Below, one piece after another: positions 1 through 12,399 of a stretch of DNA of 64,000 nucleotides; within the stretch, counting starts at the first letter, position 1; each line of letters starts with the position of its first letter. The translations under genes were made by a program, and so were the position numbers. The stretch comes from Thozetella sp. PMI_491 (Eukaryota; Ascomycota; Sordariomycetes; Chaetosphaeriales; Chaetosphaeriaceae), in the NCBI GenBank assembly GCA_021432635.1, contig MU270021.1, forward strand, positions 186,001 through 250,000, read 5' to 3'. The notes under the pieces are model-generated. The model was not told where the DNA came from, searched no databases, and saw only the letters and a program-made list of their open reading frames with translations.

Positions 1-58
1 CTGAAATAGGCTGGTGCCCCCATTGGTACCCAGATTTTCAAGCTCAAACCCCTTTTTA

Positions 59-809
59 TTAGTTCTTCGTCAGAGTAATGTCATCGAGACCGATAGTTGC
101 GGCCAGTGCACTCCAATCGCACTGCAGAGCAAACTGTAGAGAGCCTGTGCTCGCTGTGTTTGTGGGCAGGCTCAGGGTCTGGGTAGCTTGGTAGTACCCT
201 CCGCCTTCCGAGCTGGCATAAAGCGTGATCTGGCCAGCATTTACTCCACCAAGCGATGTCGAAATCCAACAGCCATCGAGGGGCATGTCGAAGATAGCGT
301 AATAATAGGATAGCGTGTACCTATGTGTTGGGTATATTCGCGTTAGTAACAAGTCTCGATAATCATGGCAATGAGTCATTAATAAACGGACTATAGGACT
401 TACGATCCGGCTGAAAGACCCGAAACGCTCTGGGTCAAGTAAGTTGGATTCTCATCACCGCCTCCTGGCCCGACGTTGCCAAGTTCACTGCAGGGAGAAG
501 TGCGTGAGCCAGAGTCTCGTCTTCGAAGCAAAATATCGGCAAAGGATGCAGTGGGTCATGTGCCGTGGCAAAAGACTCGTTCACATACGCATAATAAGTT
601 CCGCTACGCGGGAAGAAGCTTTGGAAGCCAGACGTCGACGCAGTAGAAACTGCCGCGAAGCCATCTCCGCTCTTCACCCAGGGACTAAAACTCCCCGTTT
701 CGAAGCCAGGGTTGGAGACCAAGTTTGCGACTGAGCCGGTTGCGCCTAGTCCTAGCACCAAGGCCGCAGCAATGCGGGATGTTGAAAACTTGGTCGACAG
801 TGAGAACAT
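59..809 (-). CDS. small secreted protein with NPGFE-type carbohydrate-binding-like fold
   Basis: The model has three exons (589..809, 404..487, 59..320) and encodes 188 aa. Donors are GTATGT and GTAAGT, acceptors are CAG and TAG, and the frame stays open throughout. Residues 1 to about 28 form a signal peptide with a hydrophobic core (ALVLGLGAT). The mature protein starts near NLVSNPGFETGSFSPW. That NPGFE opening, followed by alternating beta-strand-like segments and a closing IGLDDITL motif, resembles CBM4/9-like or galactose-binding-like modules of fungal secreted proteins. It has no catalytic domain, so a binding or effector-like role outside the cell is inference. The ATG at 809 is the only one giving a signal peptide. 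Confidence 0.72.
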
Positions 810-900
810 GGCTATTTTCTTTAACTCGACAAATTCGAGTGCTTATGCTGTTGATAAATGGCAGATTCGCCTAGAAAACGGCCTGGGTGTAGGTAATTAA

Positions 901-1694
901 CAGAATATACGAATTCGCTTTGGTTCTGCTAAACATCTGGAAATGCACTGTCTTGCTGAGCCGGTGTTGACGTCTTTATACCTCCGCCACCAAACAGACT
1001 ACATTTGTGAAAAGTCAAGTCAACATGGCTACAAGGTATCATCTAGAGCGGAGCCGGACGAGACTTACATCTGCTTAATACTAGCTGAAAAGTGCATAAC
1101 ACGAGCTTACGGGGCGCCACACGGCATTGCCAGCTGTCGATTTACTGGAAGGCTGCATAAGGATTTCGCCGAGACATCGTAGAAGCGCCAAGAATTGAAA
1201 GTTATGGCACCATTCACTCGGAAACCTGCATCGGATTGACGATGGCACTCAGCTGCTGCTGATTGGGGCAAATTTAGCGAACACAGGCCTTTTCCGGACA
1301 GCTGAACCCAGCGGCATGAGACTCGTATCCTGGCTAAGCCTAAGCGGTGAGTTACATTTCCTTCTTAATGTTGTCCAATCAAGACGGAGGTAGAGTCTTG
1401 AGAACTTAGCTACATGTTCTATATATAAGATATCTGTGCTTATGGGTTTACCTCGGCAACTCCGAACGTAGTGCTTTGGTCTGAAGGCAGTCCGAGAGCG
1501 ATTGTTCCAGTCCTACTGGTCTGATGTGAAGGGATACTGCAAATTCTGAGTGCTGCCTGGTTTGAGACGACTAGCACCGAGCAGTAATTAAACACCACTT
1601 CAGCTGCACCTGGATATGGTTTGTCGATATTGGCCATGAAGTTGCTGTATAGATCGTCCTTAGATTAAGTTGGACCTGATTCCCTAACCGTCTC
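901..1694. other. intergenic stretch, no gene recognised
   Basis: About 0.8 kb holding only short open frames. A 65-codon frame on the minus strand (1440..1637) resembles no family I know and lacks clear splice or start context. Confidence 0.5.
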
Positions 1695-2259
1695 CTAGTT
1701 TAGACAGCCCATCAACTTCCTAATCGCATCCCTACCATTCTGCTTGAGATCACGCGAACCGATTCCAGCCCAGACCCCTGACGGATGAGGTGGACTATCA
1801 ATCTGATCCCAAGATTCGCCGTTGAACTGGAACCATGCATCTTTCTCCTGGTCGAACACGTAGAGAGTACGCTTGTCCGGGTGCAATTGAGCGAACATGG
1901 TAGTTGCCCATGCAGTCCCGCCTGGTAACACATCCTCCCTGATGACGGTAACTGCATAACAGGCCGCAGCTCCATGCAACTTGGTAGTAGTTTCGTTGCA
2001 ACAAGCGAGCAATAGTCGGTCGCCGCGGCGGGTCTTTCCTAAGAGCGGCTGCTGCGTTTCGGAGAGCCCCATTGCTGATCTGCAGCTGATCATCGTCAAG
2101 CCGAACAACCTGGCTTTCCGATGCTTGGGTTCGGTGTCCTGGGAAGCTCCAATGGATCACTGCGTGGCCGATGGACGTGGCACAAGCCCCCCATTCTATG
2201 TCAGCGCCATTAGCGCCGCCAGACAGGCAAACATCTGTCAGACCATGTAGACGTTCCAT
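1695..2259 (-). pseudogene. SLOG-fold (DUF2493/YpsA/DprA-like) protein gene, frameshifted
   Basis: The N-terminal part, starting at ATG 2259, carries the nucleotide-binding SLOG signature LSGGANGADIEWG, then GHAVIHWSFPGHRT and QRNYYQV. The expected continuation (CYAV, GGTAWATTMF, LYVFDQ, WAGIGSRDL, ending at 1695) lies in a different frame of the same strand. The switch must fall near 1960-1985. The two halves abut with no room for an intron, so this is a one-base indel. SLOG proteins bind nucleotide-like ligands; the fungal role is unknown. It is either a young pseudogene or a sequencing error, since nothing else in either half looks damaged. A natural programmed frameshift is a weaker alternative. 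Confidence 0.68.
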
Positions 2260-2575
2260 GTTGCTCCGACGAAGATTTATATGTTTCTATACCAAAAGAG
2301 TCTGGCATCATTTTGTTCACCGGCCAGACTATTAAGCTATGACCGGGTGACTCAACTGATCAGCTAAATCTCCACTCTAGTGCCTTGAGTGGCTCCAAGG
2401 GCTCCATGATAGATGCCCCTGATTGGAGGCAGTGGTGGATCATGTGAATCATTCGGATATCGCCCTAATTGAGTTCGGACCCGAAGAAGCATCAATTTCA
2501 TGCCTCGCTACCTCGGTGGCTGGCATTTTGTGAGAATCCGGTCTATTACACTACTTTGTCTCTCTCCTCTCTAAA
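2260..2575. other. short intergenic region between SLOG gene and GH32
   Basis: About 316 bases between the SLOG start and the GH32 stop. I see no gene or clear motif in it. Confidence 0.5.
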
Positions 2576-4638
2576 TTACTCCCTCTCCGGCCAGGCATCT
2601 ATGAGACCCTCGTACACTGTCACCTCCCCGAAGCTAACAGGCGGAGACCCTTCGTGGAAAAAGGCGATGTTATTGCTGGCATCGTACCATGGCCTATTTG
2701 ATTGTTAGATCTCGTGCTTCATAGCTTGGTAGACCACAAGACGGGCTAGAATTCGGGTCACGTACCAAACCCATGTTCCCAAAGCAAAGCGATCGTTTGC
2801 AAAGACCTCGACAACACCGTTGTCGACGACAATAGTAAGTCTCAGTGTCTCTATACTGTGCTCTCCACTGTCGCCAATGACGTCGAAGAGACGAAGGTGT
2901 CCAGCCTCATTTCGAGTATCGATTCCTTCCGACGTCAAAGCAGCAGCGCTGGAATTGCTGCGATCGACGATGATAGATTCGTTCGAGAACTGGTAGTAAA
3001 TCGTAGTAGACTCATACTCAGAGGACAGAATCTGGAAACCTGCCTTGAGGTCGGTGGAGTTCCTGGCAGAGGGAGGAAACTGCAGCGATGCCGTCATCAT
3101 GTAGAACTTGGAATCAGGCGCTTGGCTAAAGGCGGAGTTGTCTCCTGGGCTACTATCACGCGCATCCTCGGTGAAAGTGCGCGTAGCATTGCTGATAAAG
3201 GCATTGTAGGGCTCGCGGGCGATTCTCTGCTCAAGTGTGGCAAGGCTTACGGTGCCGTTGCAGCTGGTGCGTGACACGCGCCAGGACCCGGTTTCGCGGA
3301 CGAGATCATTGTTTACGACGTTATAAAGCGTGCCAATGCTCAGCTCGCGAGGTAGCAGAAGCGAGCTGTCCCAACCTTGCTGGTCGACCGGGAAGTCCGA
3401 TGTGCCGAAGTTGTTTCCGGTCAGCCAAAGGTAGCTGATGAATCGATCGGGAGCACCGCTCTTGAGGGACGCTTTCGACGAGGCCGGAAGTAGCTTTCCG
3501 CCAGCAGCGTAAGCGAAAAGGCCCCAGTCAAGCTTGCCGGCCATTGTTGGAGCGAAATGGATAGTTCCATCAGGCAGCGTCGTGATGTTACCGGCGGCCC
3601 ATAGCTGCTCGCGGAACTGGGACACCTGCGGGATAATGGGTTCTTTCGACCATTCCGCTCCTAGCGTTGCAAATATCTCTCCCTCGGGCTCGTATCCGGA
3701 ACTTCTGAGACTAAAGATATTGCCCACTTCGAAGTTGTATCCCCATCGGCCAGCCCACTTGCCCTCGCCCCAGGTGGAGTTGGCGGGTTCATGCCACCAC
3801 TGCCCCAGATACTCCCAGTCGCGGAACTCGGGGTCGTACTGCCTGTAGAGGAATTGACTTGGTCCCTCGCTGTGGATGCCTCCAGAAATAACCGTGTACC
3901 AGGTTCCGTTCTTGCTGTTGAGCTGCCTGTCTAGAGTCGGGTTTTGGAAGACAAAAGGGTCCCGGAAGCCGGTGACGTTCAAGGGGAAAGGCGGCCCCGG
4001 GATGGAGGGGCCTTGCTGTAGCTTGGTGAAATTGCGGCCACCGTTGGAGGAGACGGCTAATGACTGGGTCTCGCTCCCCTTGGTGTACGCGATCGTCCAC
4101 TGGATGGGTAGGTAGGAAACGGAGGTGTAGAGAAGCGTCGGCGTGCCATTGATTCCCTGCGGTATGACAGAACCGTCGAAGACGGCCACCGGGTCATTGA
4201 TGCCACCAGCCCGGATGAACGGCTCCCCACTCGGGTTTAGGTCGTGGTAGGTGATGAGGTCATCCGTGGTAGCCCCGGCTGCACCATTATAGAGGTAGCC
4301 CACATGGAAAAGACCCGTGTCATGGTCGGTGTAGTGCATGCACGGATCCCCTGCGGCAGTTAATATCGGTTTTTTGCTCGCTACTAGGAGCAAAAATATA
4401 CGAACCTATATGGCCGGCCGGCGGTAGGACATGGGCTTTGGGTCTTGAAGCAGCGAGTTGTTAGTCTTTGACGGCCTGCGATTCCTCCGAATCCTCACCT
4501 CCACGTCTCGAACAGACTACCGCTTGCTAGCGAAGACAAGTTCGGTGGTGCACTATTGTAGTCGATGGCACCATTGCCGGCTCGCCTCGTGACAGCGGCC
4601 AAGGAGCCTACGGCAGCGGACAGTAGGAGGAACTTCAT
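2576..4638 (-). CDS. secreted GH32 beta-fructofuranosidase-like enzyme
   Basis: The model has four exons (4499..4638, 4406..4443, 2766..4350, 2576..2693) and encodes 626 aa, within the usual size of fungal GH32 enzymes. Exon 2 is only 38 nt and is followed by a GTTCGT donor. The signal peptide is MKFLLLSAAVGSLAAV. Seen motifs are GDPCMHYTD, which carries the aspartate in the nucleophile position, FRDPFVF (the RDP motif) and FEVGNIF (candidate acid/base Glu). A C-terminal beta-sandwich part contains VVDNGVVEVFAN and ends with VTVYEGLIDAWPERE. By family it hydrolyses or transfers fructosyl units from sucrose, inulin or levan outside the cell. The classic WMNDPNG start is replaced by the GDP-C variant known in one fungal subgroup, so substrate is uncertain. 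Confidence 0.87.
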
Positions 4639-5640
4639 CGTGGAGCGAGAGGGCGCGACTGCAAGATGGCGACGGGGTCGCGAGTCGAGCGCTGCAGGCT
4701 TTAAGTGCCCACGCAATCGGCCCACATCCCCAAGTCCTCAACCAGGAAACGCAGAGGTATCCATTCCATCATGTCGGCCTCTCTCTCCAAGTAACATCAT
4801 CGATGGGGCTGTCAACTAGTGCTGCGGAGAAGCACCCCGCAACGGTGATGGATGACGATCGGCATTTCCCGAATTTGGTCATTTCACCTAGTAAAGTATC
4901 ATTCAAGGAGGCTGCCTCGCGGCCAGAGCGGGGAAGCATCGGATGAGAACTAATAAAGTTTACGATGGCTAGGGTAAGGTGTGCGAGCAATAGCCTATAC
5001 GATGCATTACAGCAGTGTAGTTGCTGGGGTTGCCATGATGTCTTCGCCTAATGATAGGCAGGTCTAGCAGTAATTAACCGGTAAACTTTAGCTAACCTAG
5101 CTCAAGAGCCCCTCACCCTCACCTTCCCGGTGGCAGGGCAATTGCCACACACTGCTCCCCGCAGCTTACCCCGCACTGGTCGCACGCAACATATGCCGCC
5201 CCCTGTTCTTCTATGGGGTTTCTACGGTGGTTCTACGGGGTTACTAGCATAGCTACAGCGATATCGGCTCTAACACCGTTAGAGATCCGCTGGCGGCTCC
5301 ACGAATAGGTCAATACCTATACTTGCGAATAGCAGCGCATCTCCAAAGGTTATTGCCCAGCCTGTCCTAGCACATTACATAGGTAGTAACTGTATGTTGG
5401 GAAAAAGAGAGTTATAGACGTGGGAAATCATGACGGGGTATATTTAAGGCTTATTAACAATAAAGTATGAATTAGTTACTGTAAGTAACTTATTAAGGTA
5501 TTTTAGTAGCGGTCTTGTTAGGGTTTCCCACTGGAGAATATTTTAATTATAATAAAAGCCACACTATGTAAGTAAATTAGCAACGAACAAATCTCTATTT
5601 GTGCGAACACTTCCTGCCATCTAGATTTGGACGCAAGGAC
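4639..5640. other. intergenic region, about 1 kb
   Basis: This holds the GH32 upstream region and then mixed, partly AT-rich sequence towards 5400-5580. I see no gene or recognisable repeat. Confidence 0.5.
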
Positions 5641-5643
5641 TCC

Positions 5644-6606
5644 CGCAAGCTGAGATTGCTTCCAATGACAACAACAATGGCCCAGAGAACTACTATACCT
5701 ATTCTCCATCCACTATAGCGGCTATCATTTTTCTTGTACTGTTTGCCATTGCAACCGCCTGGAACATAGTCGTCATGTTCCGCTGCCGGACGTGGCATTT
5801 AATCCCCTTACTCATCGCGGGCTTGTGTCAGTTGTTCGATCCACAGGCCACTTGGGCCCATGTTTCTACGACATCACGGGGCAGAGAGCTAATTGTTCTA
5901 GTCGAAACGACCGGAAACATCTTCCGATACCTCTCGCACGGCCATGAGGACGTCCTCGTCTCCTACCTAATCTAGGTCATTCTCACCCTTGTCGCACTCC
6001 CCCTTCATGGCCGCGTCCGCCTACATGTTCCTGGGCCGCCTAGTCCGACTGCTCCGAGCCAAGTCGATGTCGCCGATCCGACCAACATGGACAACGAAGA
6101 TCTTTGTCGGTGGCAACATTATATATTTCCTAGTACAGACGGGAGGCTAGCCAATGCTGGCAGAGAGCAGCACGGTCAATACGGCCAAGACCACTATCCT
6201 CATCGGACTCAGCACCCAGCTCGTCTTCTTTGGACTCTTTGTCGTCGTGGCCGCGCTCTTCCACTATCGACTTGTACGCAACGAAACGCCTAGTGCCATC
6301 AACATGGACAACTGAGTAAGCTTAAGAGGCGACTGGCGCAGTATTTTGTACGTCCTGTGCTTTGCCAGCATTTTGATCTTCGTGCGCTCCATCGTACGAC
6401 TAGCAGAGTTCACTGGTGGGGAGGACAGGCCCTTGCTTATGCAGGAGGTCTATTTCTACATTTTCGATTCGGACCCCATGTGGGGTGTTGCACTAATCCT
6501 CCGACACCCTGCCGATTATGTTCCTGGAAAGAAGAAGATTGAGGAATACCGATCCGAGAAGATGAATAAATTGGCCCATGCCGATCAATCAGAGGATCGT
6601 ATCTAA
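5644..6606 (+). pseudogene. RTA1-like multi-span membrane protein gene, decayed
   Basis: Conserved RTA1-family pieces are readable in order: a Y-T-Y-SPSTIAAIIF first helix, HLIPLLIAGLC, FMAASAYMFLGRLVRLL, GGNIIYFLVQTGG, TTILIGLSTQLVFFGLF, SILYVLCFASILIFVRSIVRLAEF, and the tail DPMWGVALILRHPADYVPGK. They do not form one frame. A TAG closes the first frame at 5973-5975, the frame changes before 6004, and in-frame stops follow at 6148-6150 (TAG) and 6313-6315 (TGA). Intact relatives are seven-helix proteins linked to lipid translocation or azole and sterol stress. The first TAG sits where a glutamine is expected, fitting CAG to TAG. No plausible set of introns removes the stops. Confidence 0.8.
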
Positions 6607-7925
6607 TGAGGCTACCTGAGTAGCATAGATATCTGGCCTAGGCAAAGTCGGTGTATCTTGGTACATTGGAGAGTGTTTGAACGAGAGTCTGCCTGGAGGG
6701 CGGTTTCGTCGGCTTCACGGGTGCGCTGGGTAGTCAGTTGCGTATGGTCTCGACGGTCCGGGTAAGAATTTACCGCGGTCGCTGTGCTGGTTGTTCTATA
6801 ATTTTTAATATTATACGGCTCTAATCTGACGGAAAACCCGTCTCCCACTGCGGGCTAGCCGAAGGCTAGAGAATCCTGGTCCAATTCTGGGATGCAAATT
6901 GATGTGATAATCGAGTAATGTATCGACGGCCCAGCTTTCGCAATGTATTCACTCGGTCGAGGACTGTAGCCTCATTTTCGGGATGGACCCAAGCGAATTT
7001 TTATTACTAGGAAACTCTTCATGGACTAATAGCAGTGGCATGCTCTCCTCTGTTAGGAACACTGCGACATCCGCTCGCTATAGCACAGCCCACTCTACAA
7101 TTATATCGGATCGGCTGGATCGGGTAGAACTGATGATATCCAATTTTGTAGGTAAAACGGGATCGAAACCGGGGCAGTGGCAGGATATGGTGCAGGCTCG
7201 ATCATATTCTTAATGTGAATCACGCCATCAGCCTCAAACAAATTACTAATGGAGCTCAAGCGAATATACGAAGAGACCTGTAGATACCAGAGCAAGACAA
7301 GTTGCCCGTGTGGAAAGTCTACTGCATACCACAGTCCGTCCGTTTGCCGACTCTCCCGTTCGCGGGGGCATATTTCTTGGGCAGGCCCGAGGGTAGCATT
7401 CGCCGCTTTTACCCAAGGTAGCATCGTTGCACAAGTTCCAAGTAACCATGTGGGGCACGCACCCTTGATAGGGACACTGTACTAACAGAGTCCGGACCCA
7501 TATGTTTATCATTGATGCACCATCGGCGTATTGTCGCAGACCTGGCTTTCTGGAGTCTTTTATTTCTGGCAGTCACTCAGAAAAAATCCCTTCCAGGACG
7601 GGATGTGGTTTACCTCTTCAATCCCCTTTTCAATGCGAATCTTTCGTCGTAGATAAGTCTTCCGTGGTTGACTGCATCCCTCGAGTCCTTCGCAAGCAAT
7701 TAAACCAAGGTTGTAGTGCAGGCCGGCAGCAGTAGTCGAAACGCTAGGTTATGTTGTTGGTCGTTCATCTGCTGCGCCACTTCTAGCTACCTACTCGGCC
7801 CAATACCTAGCGATTGAGTCAACCTTAAAGGTCTCTAAGGCCACGAACTGATGATCCTCAAACTCGCCAGCATCGTCCGGTAAGAAGATACTGGCTCGTC
7901 TAATTGGCACAAGGCATCTGCAACC
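6607..7925. other. gene-poor region, about 1.3 kb
   Basis: Several overlapping open frames of 75-107 codons lie on both strands. None has recognisable motifs, a signal peptide or a splice-consistent extension. The last 300 bases would be the promoter of the NLR-like gene. Confidence 0.45.
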
Positions 7926-10900
7926 ATGTCGGTATTGGACCCTTCGCAGAAAGCCTTCGAGACCGCGAAGAGGGCATTTAAAGATGACCTCAAGGACGAC
8001 AAAATGTTTAAAGAAATATTAAAAACCACCACGATCGACAAGGTTTGGCAGCTCGCGCATGAGATCCAAGGAAAGCAAGATTCGCAGACCCGCCTTCGAC
8101 ATTTGGGAAGAATGCGATCCTGTCTCACCAAACTCGAAGGCTACGCAGCCGCAATCGAGACCTTTGTCCAGGTGAAACCGGACATTACGGCCCTAATATG
8201 GGGTCCCATCCGTCTGTTGATGCTATGGACGAGTAACATCACCAAGTTTGCCGACACCATCGTTGAAGTGATGGAGAAGATCGGCGACGCACTGCCCTAT
8301 TTCCTGGATGTGGCAAAGACCTTTAGCATGAAGGATAAATTCAGCGAGCTTTTGGCACTCTTTTTCAGAGACATACTAGATTTTTATTCCATCACTTTGA
8401 AATTTTTCGGCCTGTCCCGTAAGGCTAAATCCCCCTTTCTAACATGCAACCTATGCTCACCAACTATTCAAGGCGCAAAAGCCATGTTTGAAGCTATTTG
8501 GCCTAAGCAAAAGGGGAAGATCGAGGTCGTGATTGCAAATATTGAACGCCATACGTCACTGATGAGGAATGATGTTACTCTCATGCACATCAAAGAGGAG
8601 CATGAGGCGCGCATGAAAGCACTGGCCCATTACGATCAGGAGAGCGAGTTTCGAGAGCGCCAGCAGTTTCGAAGCCTAGAGGCTAGCATTAACCCCCCCA
8701 GATACGAGAAACGCCTAGACGATGTACTGAATCGTTCATGTCATGATTCAACTCGATGGTTGATCAGAGACAAGGGCTTCATAGGCTGGCGAGACATGTC
8801 TAACCAGGCCTCACGACTATTATGGCTCCATGGTATTCCGGGAGCCGGTTAGTAACTATGCAAGAGCACTATCGCTACTGATCAGCCTCGCTAACTGTAT
8901 CGTCTATCGATAGGCAAAACCTTTCTCACTGCTGCCGCTATAGAAGAAGCGAAATGCCACCATCGAACGCTCTTCGGATTCGCAAGCCATCTATATAAGG
9001 ATAGTATGACAGCTAGATCCATTCTACTATCCCTGATATTTCAACTAGCTGCCGACTTCCGCGATGCTCAATCTGTCCTGGTCCAGGGAAACGAAAGAGA
9101 TTTATCTGGTAACACAAAATACGTGGCAGCTCGACTCAAAGAGCTGCTAAGCATTGCCGGGCATACATACATTATCATCGATGGAATGGACGAAATGGAA
9201 GCAATCGAGCGAAGAATCCTTCTGCAGCAGCTGACGGAGCTAGATGCCTGCACGGATACCAAAGTACTCGTGAGTAGCAGGCCGGAGGATGATATCGCCA
9301 GGTTTCTCGAAAGCAAGGCGCTCGCGATCTGCGCAAACAAGAGAAATTCGGCCGGAATTCAATCATACGCCACCCAAAGGATTAATACGTGGATGGACCA
9401 GGGTGGGTTTGATGATACTGCACAGGGGAAGATTCGCCAGCTCCTAGCACCCTTGGCCGCACGCTCGCAGGGTAGGTTGATTATCAACAGCACCCACAGC
9501 CACAGAGAACTCGAGGATCGAGGATTCTAACTTCATACCTTAGGCATGTTCCTGTATGCCCGTATTGTCCTCGACAACGTTGAGCTATTAACCGGGTTTG
9601 AGGAGATCGAGCGAGAACTACAAGCAATGCCTCACGATCTAAAGGATGCGCAAGCCTACCTAATTAACCCTACGCTAGATACGAATCTAACTTCACCTCC
9701 TAGATATCACCGAATTTTTATTCGAATAAACGGACTGCAGCCGACATTGCGGCAGAAAGCGAGGAAGATCCTAGGCTGGATTGACTCCGCCCCAGTTCCA
9801 ATGACCCGACAGGAGCTGGAGCAAGCTCTGCTCGTAGATTCCAGCTCGGATGCGGCACCCGCTGTGTCAGCCAGCGTAAATTTTGTCGGTATCTGCGGTC
9901 CGATTGTCGAGGTGCTCGATGAGAAGGTGCAATTTGTGCACTTCACAGTTAAAGAGCTAGTTTGCCTATATTATACCTCTAAATGAAACATAAGTCTCTT
10001 CTAGTGATAATACTAACAGATGCTTAGATACTTTTTCAGCCGCGAGATCGATGATTTTATTCCTGCGGCCGACGCCAATCATAGTCTAACTTGCTCCTCG
10101 TTAGCATATCTCTCTTCCGGGATAGCTAGCATCGAGCTTTCCAATGATCAAATCCGAGATAACATACTCACAGGAAGATATCGATTGTTTGACTTTGCCG
10201 CGCGCCAGTGGATTACCTTGACTAGGCGTTGTGTTAAAACATCCAAGGATCTGTCAGCCTATCCGTCCACGCTCACCCAGCTCCGACTACTCGCCCTCGA
10301 GCTCAGAAACACTCTTTTTGAGGGCCAAGTAGAACTCGAAGACGAGGACTTCATGCAGATCGAGTCAATGGAGCTCGATATTTGTCAGATCATATGTGGG
10401 ATTCTCCAGTTTCGCCAAGCCGAGAGCCATCTCGGTATGCGTCACGACAACGGTATGTTCATAAGGACTACAGAGTCCGGGATCATTTTTTTACTGCGAT
10501 CCAATTATCTGGACATAAGTTCTTCTGTCATTCAAACTGGGTAGCTCACCTGGTAATGGCCTGATCTGAGACTAACAATATGTGCCTCAATCCTCCAGCC
10601 CGCGAGTGGGTTAACGCAGACCCGTCAATTTTATCAACAACGGGTGCCAGAATTTATAACCAGCTAGAATGCTTGCTTTGCACTTCAGAAAAACACCGGG
10701 AAATTTGCCACTGTGCAACCCTTCGGAAACACTATGGACCCAAACTTTTCAAGTGTCCTTACCCGAGCTGCGCTTTCAACCGAGAGGGATACGACAACAG
10801 GCGAGACCGCCAAAAGCACATCGAAAACCATGGCCAGCCTTGGAAATGCTATGTGAAGGGATGCCCACTCGCCACCGTTGGATACTCGACAAGACGAGGC

Positions 10901-12130
10901 GTGGACGAGCACTGGAGGAAGGTTCATCAGCCGGTTGTAACAGAAGCTCCCAACCTCAATTTAGATGGATTTTCGGATGAGGAGTGGCAGGTACTTCTAT
11001 TTGAGCTCACCAAAGCTAATGATATCAACAGTCTCCACCAGCTTGGGCCGCAGTTCCTATCATATCTTGATGGGCGTGGAAGTTGGCGTTCGGATTTGCT
11101 GGCATTCCCGGCACTGCTGCTCGCGGCAAAAATGGGCTCTTTGTTGATGGTGGAAACACTGGCGCGCTACATGAGAGGGTCCTGGCTAAATGATTTCAAC
11201 GACGCCGCACGCTTTAGCCGTGCTACAGTGGAAAGTGAGAACGTCGATCTCTTCCGGTGGTTCTTGAGCCGTGTGACAGCTGGAGATAAACCAGTTTTCT
11301 ACGGTCCTCTTCTCGCCCCAGCTTTCGCAACGGCTTCCGAGGAATTATACGCGGAGTTGGAAGATTACCTGCTCAACCCGAAGCGCCTCTTTCGCAACAG
11401 CCGCCCAAGGGAGTTCTGGGAATGGATCCCGGCTAAAGAGTTGATACCACAACACGAAATACGCTCGGTACTCTTTTCTGGATCTGCTTTCACGGCCACG
11501 AAAAAGAGCGAGGCACTTGAGGCACGTCTGGTGCAGACATGGTCCCGTCTAATAGGCGTCCTTGGCGGTGGTCCGTTGAATCCCCAATTTCTGGGCTGGT
11601 CTTTGCGGTGCCTGGCGCAGTCAAGCTGCTCAATCACGATGGCCACAGAGCTTTTACGGCTTGGAGCACCCATCAACTTTCCGGGGCCTAGGTCTTGCGC
11701 CATTCCGCAAGAGAGACCATTTCCCGAGCCTGGCACTCGCCGGCAAAAGCGGCTATTGAAGAAACGCAAAGGGATGACAGCACTTCACCTTGCGTCTAGA
11801 AGGGCATCAGAAAAAGCGTCACACTTCATTCGATTTCTTCTCGAGAGAGGAGCCGACCCGGAGTACGGCTATGGTGATATGAAGCCTGCGCAAGAAATAG
11901 GCGCCAAGTTGATGCAAAAGTGGCTGGGACAAACGTGGGAGGAGGTAATGGAGAGGACTGCGGAAAAGAGAGAGGAGCAGCGGAAACTGGATCAAGCAAC
12001 TCCTGGACAGGGAGACGGAGAAGACCAAGAAGGGACTGAATCGGAGGAAGAACAAGACGATGGGAGCGATGGGGAGGATAGCTTAGAAGATGAGCTGCCA
12101 TCGAGGGCCACAAAGCGAAGGTTAAGCTAG
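7926..12130 (+). CDS. NLR-like protein: NACHT NTPase, C2H2 pair, ankyrin repeat
   Basis: The model has six exons (7926..8847, 8914..9471, 9544..9649, 9704..9959, 10020..10452, 10599..12130) and encodes 1268 aa. A helical N-terminal domain of about 300 residues typical of fungal NACHT proteins comes first. It leads to the P-loop GIPGAGKT (about 303-310), split by intron 1, then Walker B IIIDGMDE (about 393) and the sensor-like VSSRPEDD. A winged-helix-like region follows, with FVHFTVKE. Two C2H2-type fingers lie near 810-868 (FKCPYPSC, WKCYVKGC), one ankyrin-like unit is near 1150-1180 (GMTALHLAS, LLERGAD), and the tail is very acidic. By family this is a STAND signalling ATPase, often linked to non-self recognition. 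Intron 3 would be GC-AG, and its 54 bases also read through in frame. Confidence 0.85.
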
Positions 12131-12399
12131 GCAGAGAAATAAATTTTACGAGGGAGAGTTATGCAAGAGCGGCGATTTGGCGAGGTTTCATAATAGGAAA
12201 GCGTCGCATCAAAAACTAAATGTTTACCGCCTAATTATTTATTATACCCATCGAGCTTCAGATTTCTACCTACAGAATTATCGTTCTATTGCATAGCTAC
12301 TTTCCTTACAATGAATTAAACAACCACGCGGTGTTCTTATCTGACATTCGAATATAGCTTGAATTTGGGAAAGTGGATTGAAAATACTTCGATGCCGTC

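Noticed and set aside
7101..7512. Overlapping frames of 78-107 codons on both strands
   Set aside because: They have no motifs, and both strands are equally open, as expected by chance.
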